This document shows, piece by piece, positions 25,501 to 34,500 of a stretch of DNA of 64,000 nucleotides (position 1 is its first letter; each line of letters begins with the position of its first letter). Under the pieces are notes generated by a model. It was given only the letters and a program-made list of their open reading frames with translations. It did not search any database and was not told the origin of the DNA. Where the stretch lies: NCBI RefSeq assembly GCF_014596445.1, contig NZ_MECL01000220.1, positions 124,001-188,000 on the forward strand, written 5' to 3'. The translations under genes were made by a program, and so were the position numbers. The DNA is from Streptomyces sp. CBMA29 (GTDB lineage: Bacteria > Actinomycetota > Actinomycetes > Streptomycetales > Streptomycetaceae).

Positions 25501-28345
25501 GGTGCGGCAGCGAGACCGCCGGCAGTGACCCGCTCATGTCCCACCAGTTGGGGACGGTCAGGTAGTACCTGGACGTCGTGCCGTCGGTGTAGTTGACCGA
25601 ACCGGCAGCCGCGCAGGCCCCTTGCGGATCGGTGCCGTCGAAGCAGTACGAGCCGGAGACCGTCCGGCCCGCGGGCACGTAGGGCGCCGTCTGATCGCCG
25701 TCGATCGCTCCGGGAGTGGCGAGCTGGGAGTCGGTCGCCGTGGTGAGGAATTCCAGCGCGCTGCCGGATCCGCTGAAGGAGACCGTCTGGTCGGCGGCGA
25801 GGACATTGTCCTTCTGACCGGCGCCGAAGGCGGGCAGCGTGAAGGTGGCCCCGTCGACGGTGACCTTTCCGCCGCTGGCCCACCCGGCGTTCGCCAGGTC
25901 CGTGGCCGAGAAGCTGTCGCCGCTCCCGTCGATGTCGGCCTGCGCGGTGTTGCTGTCGGAGCTGATGCCGGTGTTGTTGAAGCACGCGGTCAGGCTGGCG
26001 CAGGCGCTGCCGGGGTCACCGACGGCGAGGAACGGATATCCCGTGGTGCCGGATTCGTCACCGGCCGCGTCAACGGCGTATACCCACAGGGTGTGCGGCC
26101 CGGGGGAGTAGGGAGTGACCGTGAGGGTCGCGGCGTTGGCGGTGGCGGTCACGGTCTGCGCGGCCGGCGGGTTGCTCGTCGCCGGCGGGACGTCCACCGA
26201 CCACACGAACTTGGTCGCGCTGCTGCCGCCGGAGGTGGCCACGTCGAACTTCCCCGCGGTGCCGGCCGGCGCGCCGGCGCCGCCGTCCTGATCGGTGTTG
26301 GGGAACAGATCGTTCTCCGAGGTGACGTCCGGAGCGTCGGGGGCGGTGGGTTCGGCGGTGAAGTGGCAGGTGGGGGACTGAGTGAAGGTGGTGGAGTCCT
26401 TGCCGTCGGTGACCTCGACCTGCCAGTCGACGGTCTTGCCGTTGGTGAGGCCGGAGACGAAGCTCGCCGGGAGTGTGTATTTCGCGTAGGTGCCGCTCGT
26501 CAGGCTGTCGTTGCTCAGGCCGGTGGGTTTGGTCGCGGTGCTGCCGTCCACCCAGTACTGGAACGTCGCCCTGAGCTTGTCGCCGTCCTTGTCCGACACC
26601 TTGGCCTCCAGGACCGGTGGCGTGCTGGCCAGGGTCTTGCCCATGACGGGGTACGGGGCGGTGGTGTCGCATGCCGCGTCATGACTGCCGGAGACGGCCG
26701 CCATGGTCGAGGCGGTCGGCACCGACGGACGGTTGTTGTACTCGATCTGGAGGCTCGGGTTGTGCCCGAAGCGGGAGAAGCCGAGGTCGTTGTGGGACTT
26801 CTCCGGGCTGTCCTCGCTGAGGGTGGCGGTGAACGACGTCGCATGTGCCGAGGCATCGGCCTTGATCGGAGTGAGGACGTTGAAACCGTGGCTCACCGTG
26901 TCATTGCCGGGGCACAGGTCGGGGTTGTACGACCGGCCGAAGTTCACCGCGGTCGAGTAACTGTTGTACTTGGGCCGGTTGCTCCAGTCGGTGCCCGAGC
27001 CGATGCCCCCCGACCAGTGCAGGTTGACCGCGTACGTGCCCGAGCAGGCTGCGGTGTAGACCTCGGTGGCTTCGACGCTCGCGCTGTTGATGTCGGCGCC
27101 GAAGAGCGTGGAGGGCAGTTTCCACTGGTAGATGGCGTGCTCGTCACCCGTGTGGCAGTCGCCCTCCTGCCACCCGTTGTATCCGACGCCGAGGTTTCCG
27201 CTGTCGGCGAGCTGCGTCGTCTTGTCGTAGAAGGAGACGCCAGGGCAGCCTTGCTTGACCTCGTCGAACGCGGGTGTGCCGCCGGTGGTCGGATGCCAGT
27301 TGAAGGTCGGGTCGATGTAGACGGGGAAGACCGTCGAGGGCGCCTTCAGCAGCCGCCGGTCGGGCGAGAGGGTGATCGCCGAGGGGGTCGCCCGGGTGCC
27401 GACCAGCGCCACCCTTGCCGCGAGACCGGCGTGGGCCGCGTCCGAGGGGTCTGCCGCGGTACGGGTCGTCGCGTGCTGCTGCGCCGGGAGCTTCTTGTTG
27501 GAGTCCCACATCAGCGCGGTGGCGGCGGTGAGGATCTCGTCGCCCTTGCCGCTGCGTACGCCGAGCCCGTCCTTCGTCTGCCGGATGCTGCCGCCGCCCA
27601 CCGTGGTGCTCAGCCGTATCCGTGCCAGGGCTGGATTCGCGGCTGCCGAAGCCGACTTGACGACCAGAGTGTCACTGAATCCGCCGCTTTCGGTGGCACT
27701 CACCTGGAGGTCGACCGAGGGGAACACGTCGGGATAGGTCGCCGTGCTGCCGTGAACGACCGGCTTCGGCAGTGCCTGCGGCCACCGTACGGTCATGGTG
27801 ACCCCGTCGTAGGTGCTTCTGACCAGCGCCGTCGTACCGCCGCCGGAGAAGGAGACCGAGCCGTACGCGGTCGCGGTCGGCGCCCAACTCCCGCCGCGTG
27901 CCTGGAGCGTGGTGTCGACCGGGACCCAGGCACCGTTCTTCTCGGTGCGCACCGGCAGGGGATTGGCGTCCAGTTGGAAGCCGCCGCCCGGAAGCGCGGT
28001 GAGCTGCTGGTCGGGAGCGGTGAGCGCGTTGACGACGGTGGGTTTGCCGGTCGCCTTCGCGGTGGCCGCGGCGGCCTGCATCGCCTTCTGCTGTGCGGCG
28101 TTGGGACCGTAGCCGTCCGCGAGCCGCGGCACGTCGGGGCCGGCCGCGTGGTCCGCGGTGACAGGAGCGGAGTGCCCGGGACCGGTGGTGTGTGATCCGT
28201 CCGGCTGCTGGGGCGGTACGGCGAAGGCCGGCGCCGCCGTGGCAGCCGAGGCGAGCAGCACGAGCGCCGCCACGACGGCAGTCCTCGGTCGCACTGACCG
28301 ACTGGTCCCACCCCTGGGGGCGGGTGTGTGGTGCGTGCGCATCAC
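22595..28345 (-). CDS. giant secreted protein with GDSL-like, LamG and FG-GAP repeats
   Basis: 1,915 residues. Signal peptide at about 20-42 (AALVLLASAATAAPAFA). The N-terminal third resembles the beta-rich domains that accompany Streptomyces RHS proteins, including VFPVYIDPTFNWHP, then Ig-like segments. Residues about 1210-1440 look like a GDSL-type region (LGDHLVDPFQP, INTVVVDEGLEDLLGG, DSGDHVNLS). A LamG/concanavalin-like domain follows (about 1470-1650; FSVSAWVKPGSLP, LWTHLVGVYNAATKTTQLYV). Four to five FG-GAP/VCBS repeats end the protein (ADFNGDGYADIVAKDATG, WDKDGHMDMLAMD). These are extracellular binding or enzymatic surfaces. It is divergent from the large RHS gene across 244 bp, so the two may be co-regulated. 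GTG/ATG start doublet at 28345/28342 after GGGAG. Confidence 0.8.
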   Translation of the reverse strand: MMRTHHTPAPRGGTSRSVRPRTAVVAALVLLASAATAAPAFAVPPQQPDGSHTTGPGHSAPVTADHAAGPDVPRLADGYGPNAAQQKAMQAAAATAKATGKPTVVNALTAPDQQLTALPGGGFQLDANPLPVRTEKNGAWVPVDTTLQARGGSWAPTATAYGSVSFSGGGTTALVRSTYDGVTMTVRWPQALPKPVVHGSTATYPDVFPSVDLQVSATESGGFSDTLVVKSASAAANPALARIRLSTTVGGGSIRQTKDGLGVRSGKGDEILTAATALMWDSNKKLPAQQHATTRTAADPSDAAHAGLAARVALVGTRATPSAITLSPDRRLLKAPSTVFPVYIDPTFNWHPTTGGTPAFDEVKQGCPGVSFYDKTTQLADSGNLGVGYNGWQEGDCHTGDEHAIYQWKLPSTLFGADINSASVEATEVYTAACSGTYAVNLHWSGGIGSGTDWSNRPKYNSYSTAVNFGRSYNPDLCPGNDTVSHGFNVLTPIKADASAHATSFTATLSEDSPEKSHNDLGFSRFGHNPSLQIEYNNRPSVPTASTMAAVSGSHDAACDTTAPYPVMGKTLASTPPVLEAKVSDKDGDKLRATFQYWVDGSTATKPTGLSNDSLTSGTYAKYTLPASFVSGLTNGKTVDWQVEVTDGKDSTTFTQSPTCHFTAEPTAPDAPDVTSENDLFPNTDQDGGAGAPAGTAGKFDVATSGGSSATKFVWSVDVPPATSNPPAAQTVTATANAATLTVTPYSPGPHTLWVYAVDAAGDESGTTGYPFLAVGDPGSACASLTACFNNTGISSDSNTAQADIDGSGDSFSATDLANAGWASGGKVTVDGATFTLPAFGAGQKDNVLAADQTVSFSGSGSALEFLTTATDSQLATPGAIDGDQTAPYVPAGRTVSGSYCFDGTDPQGACAAAGSVNYTDGTTSRYYLTVPNWWDMSGSLPAVSLPHRNDGSGTHASAHGLFAFSVPTDPARTIASVTLPDVGNHIGFQNQTLHIFGMATRNTTAGTPEANGTYKAPAAGQSWTGAWANPNENNSNLLSGSVNYSNQTFRTALQPSISGGTVRVKLDNGEGTSKLSIGHATVALSSNATAFTPVPSGTPTSLTFGGAQSATVPVGGMVYSDPINFAVTAGHYLLLSYQLTNSVPYVVTHSYANGSYSYVSAVGSGDLTTSTSATPFTTTAAAYGNFTQLVTGLDVQTAGVPTEAVLGDHLVDPFQPNTTPPNSNGSRVSDALASAEPTTAAPFGVLAEGIESNQLMTDNPETYQGSPIGGPSALSRIDRDVLDQPGINTVVVDEGLEDLLGGTSSSTDLETNGYTALIQQLQAWGINVVLTSLTPCQGYNGDGATANDPCTSTVDDNRTDVNAFLGAMNLGNPWSAPATYFADLDSAVAVPGAYHGEERLAPFADSGDHVNLSLRAYGSIANALLTPQDTWAMDDGTGMPVVTDTAATDTAQTPGTVLNPNTGNATLTLSATGATWGDDALRGTVLNLDGTDGTASSASPVLDTSGSFSVSAWVKPGSLPTHNMTIAAQEGSQNSAFYLQYNYSHTSAPTWAFATTSADVSGPAFSYAYATGPSANLWTHLVGVYNAATKTTQLYVNGALAGSASGVTAWNAPDAFTVGRGLYNGSPGDFLSGSVSGVHAYDYAVTGNQAGALYQQGVAGGGPYTFADTVDVNGDGTSDLVAETPSGDLWMYPGDGTHGPDTANGTLVGWGFSGYTVAGIADFNGDGYADIVAKDATGLLWLYPGDADHDTSTARVELGTGWTNYVFAGVRDWNGDGHPDVIAEDASGNLWMYPGNGGINGTITLGTRVQIGTGMSTYTLEGMADWDKDGHMDMLAMDSTGILWLYPGDAAHDTATARVQLGTGWTSFPVAGLADFNGDGNPDIITRGPGSILWDYPGKGTRTAYGARVELGLSW

Positions 28346-28589
28346 GGGCTCTCCCTGTCGAGAAGGCCGGTGGATCCGGCCGATCCGACGCTAGGAGAGC
28401 GAGAGTTCGCAGGCCAGAGCCATTCTCGTGCGGAGCGGCCAATTCCGCCCGAATGTGATGGAAGTGTGGGGAAGTAGTGACAGCAAAGAGTTGGTACGTA
28501 CTTGGCAATGGGCGGTGGGAGGCCATGTGCCGTTGCTAACTTCCGTTCCGGTCCGGTGCGGACCGCGCTGATCGTGAGGGGCGGGACAC
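28346..28589. promoter_or_regulatory. divergent promoter region between FG-GAP and RHS genes
   Basis: 244 bp between the two divergent starts. The centre (about 28430-28510) is AT-richer than its surroundings and should contain both promoters. GGGAG precedes the minus gene and GAGGGGC the plus gene. I could not assign operator sequences. Confidence 0.4.
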
Positions 28590-31500
28590 GTGGTTCTCCA
28601 CGGGAGTTGGTATCGGCGTGACAGGGCGAGGTCCGCCGGCACGGCGGCATCGCCTCGGCGGTGGCGGCGCACCAGGACGCGCTCGGCCGCCGCGACGGTC
28701 GGTGCGATGGCGGTGTGCGCCGCACTGTTGCAGGCTGTTCCGGCGCAGGCCACGGCCCCCAAGGGACCGCCGAGCCCGCCCAGGACCGCTTCCGTACCGG
28801 TCAGCACGGTCACCCCGCACTACCGCGAGGCGGCGACCATGCCGGCATACAAGGCAGGCGCCGTCGCCTGGCCGAGCGGGCAGGCGAACGTCACCGTGGA
28901 CTCCGGCGCCGCTCCCGTCGCCAGGCGCGCCGGGTCCCTTCCGCTGTGGATCGGCCCCGGCGGACACGACAGCCGGAACGGCAAGCGAGCGGCGACCGGT
29001 GCCGGGTCCGCGGCCGACCGAGCGGACTCCGCGGCACCGGTCTCCGTCGGTGTACGGGTGCTGCCCCGCGGTGACGCCGAGGCCGCGGGCGTCAACGGCG
29101 TTCTGCTCTCCCTGACCCAGGGCAGCGCGTCCGCCGCGTCCGGGCCCAAGAACGTCGGACTCACCCTCGACTACGGCGCGTTCACCCATGCATTCGGCGG
29201 CGACTGGGCTTCCCGCCTGCGCCTCGTCGCGCTTCCGGCATGCGTACTCACCACGCCGGGCAGGACCGGCTGCCGCACCGGCGTGGCGACTCCCGTGACG
29301 AACGATGTCGCCGGGAAGACCCTCACCGCGGACGTCACCCTGGCCTCCGCGTCCACGGCCACCGTTTTCGCCGCCGAAAGCGGCGCCGGGGGCGGCGGCG
29401 GCAGCTTCACCGCCACCTCGCTCCAGCCGTCGTCGACCTGGCAGGCCGGCGGCAGCTCCGACGGCTTCGACTGGTCGTACCCGATCGTCACGCCGACCGT
29501 CCCCGGCGGCCTCGCTCCCAAGGTCTCGCTGGACTACAGCTCCCAGTCGCAGGACGGCCTGACCTCCTCGACGAACAACCAGGCGTCCCCGATCGGCGAC
29601 GGTTTCGACTACGACCCCGGCTTCATCGAGCGCTCCTACCAGTCCTGCGACCAGAACCCCGCGGGCGTCACCAAGACCGAGGACAGCTGCTGGTCGGACA
29701 GCAACACCCTCACCATGTCGCTGGCCGGGCGCTCCTCCGTTCTGATCAAGGACGACACGACCGGTGCCTACCATCCGCAGGACGACGCCGACGAGCGCAT
29801 CGAGTACAAGACCGGAGCGCCCAACGGCGCCCACAACGGCGAATACTGGATCGTCACCACGGACGACGGCACGCAGTACTACTTCGGCCTCGATCAACTG
29901 CCCGGATACGCCTCTGGTGACGCCGCCACGAACTCCGTCTGGACCGAGCCGGTCTACGCGACCGTCTCCGGACAGCCCTGCTACAACGCGACGTTCGCCA
30001 GCTCCTGGTGCCAGCAGGCGTACCGCTGGAATCTCGACTACGTCGTCGACCCCCACCAGGACGCCGTTTCCTACTGGTACACCGACGACACCGGCTACTA
30101 CGCCAGGGACAAGGGCACCACGGCCAACACCGCTTACACGCGCGGCGGTTACCTGAGCAGGATCGACTACGGGCAGCGGGCCGGTCAGGTGTACAGCACC
30201 ACGCCCGCAGGCCGTATCACCTTCGCGGTCAACGGCCGTTGCGACACCTCCGCCACCGGTTGCGCGACCTCCACCCTCACCTCGTCCACCGCCAAGGACT
30301 GGCCGGACGTCCCGTTCGACCTTCAGTGCGCTCAGAACGCGGCCTGCTCCGTCACCAGCCCCACCTTCTGGTCGAAGTACGAGCTGACCGGCATCCAGAC
30401 CCAGGCCCTCGTCGGCACCACGCTCACCAACGTGGACGCCTACGCCTTCACCCACACCTTCCCGCCCACCGGCGACGCGACGACGCCTTCGCTGTGGCTG
30501 TCCACCATCGTCCGTACCGGGCAGGACACCAAGGGCACCGGCCCCACGGCCGCGGTGCCGCTGCCGCCCGTCACGCTCGCCGGCCGGCCGCTGGCCAACC
30601 GGGTGGACGTCACCGACGGATACCCCCCGATCACCCGGCACCGGCTGGACACCGTCACCACCGAGACCGGCGAGATCATCAGCGTCGACTACTCCTCGGC
30701 GGCCTGCGCCTCCGGCACCCCCAGCGACCCGAGCCAGAACACCAAGCTCTGCTATCCCTCGTACTGGACGCCCGACGGCCACAGCACGCCGATGCTGGAC
30801 TGGTTCAACAAGTACATCGTCACCGCCGTCACCGAACAGGACCAGACGAAGATCGGTCCGAGCGGCCTGCCCGCCGACAACGACGACATCACCACGCACT
30901 ACACGCCGATCGGCACACCGGCCTGGCACTACGACGACGGACCGCTGACGCTCGCCAACGAGCTGACCTGGAACCAGTTCCGCGGCTTCCAGGGCATGAA
31001 GGTCACCACCGGCAACGCCCCTGACCCGGTCACCGAGAGCGACTACACCTACTTCCGGGGCATGGACGGTGACACCCTGCCGAACAAGGGCACCCGCTCG
31101 GCCACGATCACCGACTCCCGGGGCGACCCGGCGGTCACCGATCTCGACCAGTACGCCGGCATGGCGTACGAGACCGTCCAGTACGACGGCGCCGGCAGCG
31201 GCAAGGTGATCACCGACACCGTCACCGACCCGTGGACCTCGGCCTCCCGGGCGGCCCACAGCCTGGGCGACACGCTGCCCGCCCAGACCTCCTATCTCAC
31301 CGGTCAGAGCAGGGAACGCGTCTACACCCCGTACTCCGACGGCCGTACCGGCGAGACCGAGACCGACTACACCCACGACTCGTACGGCCGGGTCACCAGG
31401 ACCGACGACCTCGGCGACGTCACCACGGCGGCCGACGACCAGTGCGCCACCACGGCCTACGCGGACAACAACACCGCCTGGATCCTCGACGCCCCGGATG

Positions 31501-34500
31501 AGAACACCACCGTCGCCGTCAAGTGCGCCACGACGCCTGTCCTCCCGCGCGACGCCGTCTCCGACACCCGTACCTACTACGACGGTTCGACCGTCTTCGG
31601 CACGGCCCCGACCGCGGGCACCGTGACGATGAAGCAGAACGCCGCGTCGTACAGCGGCTCCACGCCGTCGTTCGTCACCATGTCCAGCAGCACGGTCGAC
31701 GAATACGGCCGGACGCTGACCTCGACCGACGCCGACAACCGCACCACCCGTACCGCGTACACCCCGTCGACCGGGGCGTCGCCGACCTCGGTCACGATCA
31801 CCGATCCGAAGACGTACCAGACGGTGACGACGTACGACCCGCTGCGCGACCTGGCACTTCAGTCCACCGACGCCGCGGGCTATGTGACCAAGCACCAGTA
31901 CGACGCGCTGGGCCGGGTGACCGCCGACTTCAAGCCCGGCATCACGGCGGCGGCCGACAAGCACACCTACACCATCTCCGCTTCGGGCCCGTCGATCGTC
32001 ACCACGCAGACGCTCAACAACGACGCGAACAACACCTACCGCACCAGCGAAGTCCTCTACGACACACTGCTGCGGCAGCGGGAGACCCAGGCCGCCACGC
32101 AGGACGGCGGCCGGCTGATCACCGACACCGTCTACAACACCGACGGGCTACAGGCGAGCACCACCGATCCCTACTACAACGGATCTCCGCTCTCGGCCGT
32201 CATCGACCCGGCGCAGTCCGGCGACGTGCCGTCCGAGACGGGCTATCTGTACGACGGAGCCGGCCGGCAGACAGCCGCCATCTCCTACAAGCTCGCCACC
32301 GAGACCTGGCGGACGACCACCGTCTACGGCGGCAACGTCACCACCACGCTCCCGCCGCAGGGCGGCGTCCCGCAGAGCACCTTCACCGACGCCCGGGGCA
32401 ACACCACCGCCGAATACCAGTACCACAAGGGCGTCCCGGCCGATCCGGTAAACGACCCGGCCGCCGACTACTCCGCCCTGCACTACACCTACGACGCGAG
32501 CGGCAACCGCACCGGCGAGACGGACGTCGCGGGCAATGTCTGGTCCTGGGGCTTCGACCTCCTCGGCAACCAGACCTCGGCCACGGACCCGGACACCGGC
32601 ACCAGCTCGTCGACCTTCGACAACGCGGGACAACTGCTCGCCTCGACCGACGCGCGCGGCAAGCAGACGACGTACAGCTACGACGCCGACGGCCGCAAGA
32701 CGTTCACCTACGACACCACCGGCAACGCCGCCCCGTCGGCCGCGAACGAGACGGGCGCCTGGGTCTACGACACCCTTAAGAAGGGTCTGCTCACCTCGTC
32801 CACGTCCTACCAGTTGGGCACGACGAGTCCCGCGGTGACCACCGCGGTCATGGGCTACAACAGCTTCGAACTGCCGGCGGCACAAAAGGAGACGCTGGCC
32901 AATCTGCCCGCCGCGGCAGCGGCACTCGCCCCATCGGGCGGATACCTGACGAGCGACACCTACACGCCTCAGGGCATCCTGGCGAGCCACACCTACCCCG
33001 CGTCGGGCGGGCTGCCGAGCGAGCAGGTCTTCTTCGGCTACGACCTGTACGGGCAGCCGACGAGCGTCGGGAGCAACGGCACCTCCGCGAGCTGGGGTTA
33101 CGTCGAGGCAGTTGGATACGACGAGTTGGGCAAACCGCTCCAGTACACCATGGGCACCTCCGGCAACTGGGCCGCGCTGCGCCTGACGTACGACGAGCAG
33201 ACCCAGCGCCTCACCGACGCCCAGACCACGACCGCCACGTCAGCGACCGTCGTGGACGACACCAAGTACGGCTACAGCAGCGCCGATGTCTCCGGCGGCG
33301 CGGGGCTGGTGACCACGACCACCGACAAGCAGAACAGCGGCGCGGTCACCGACACCCAGTGCTTCCAGTACGACTACGCCACGCGGTTGTCCGCTGCCTG
33401 GACCGCCACCGACGCCTGTTCGGCCACTCCGGCACCGGGCAACAGCGCCACGGTGGGAGGGCCTCAGCCGTACTGGCAGTCCTGGACCTACGACGCGGCG
33501 GGAAACCGCGAGACGCAGACCGACCACGACACGGCCGGGACGGTCTCCACGGACACCACGACCGCGTACAACTACCCGGCGCAGGGCACTGGTTCGGTCC
33601 GGCCGCACACCCTGAGCAACACCACGTCGAGCGGTCCGGGCGCGACCGCGCACACCGCCTCGTACACGTACGACGCGGCCGGTGACGACACCAGCATCAC
33701 GACGCAGGCCGGCACCCAGACCCTCAACTGGAACGACCAGGGCAAACTCGGCTCGCTCTCCGACACCGCGACCGGCGGGACCACGAACTACCTGTACGAC
33801 ACCGACGGCAATCTCGTCCTGCGCACCGACCCCGGACAGGCCACGCTGTTCGCGGCCGGCCAGCAGATCGTGGAGGACACCTCCACACACACGCTGTCCG
33901 GCACGCGCTACTACGAGCTCGGCGGCGACACCGTCGCCGAGCGGTCCAGCACCGGCGACGTGCAGTATCTGATCCCGGACCGGCAGGGCACCGACAGCCT
34001 CGCCATCGACTACCAGACGCTCGCCCCGACGCGCCGCTCCTACCTGCCCTTCGGCCAGGAGCGCACTGCGCCGTCGGCGTGGCCGGGCGGCGACGACGGG
34101 TACGTGGGCGGCACACCTGACCCGGCGACGGGACTGGAGAACCTGGGAGCGCGCGAGTACGACCCGTCCAGCGGCCGGTTCATGTCACCGGACCCGGTCT
34201 TCGAGGCCAACGATCCGACGCAACTCGGCGGTTACGACTACGCGGGCAACGACCCGGTCACCGGTTCCGACCCGACCGGCACGATGCTCTACGACGACGT
34301 GACCGGGCTCGGCTTCGGAAACGTCCATGTGATGCACGACTGGTACCACGACGAGGGCTACACCGACAGCCACGGTCACGCGACCCAGAAGTACGCCAAC
34401 CTCGTCTACCGCCAGGCCATCTCCTACCTCATCGGCCAGTACGAGCTGACCCATCCGCAGCCGAAGCCGAAGGCCAAACCGAAGAAGCCGTGGTGGAAGA

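Noticed and set aside
25622..28195. 857-codon plus-strand open frame opposite the FG-GAP gene
   Set aside because: Antisense to a signal-peptide-bearing multi-domain protein; Gly/Arg/Val-rich, no motif.
28536..31964. 1,142-codon minus-strand open frame opposite the RHS gene
   Set aside because: Antisense shadow of a gene with strong YD-repeat and SpvB-like features; no start signal or domain.
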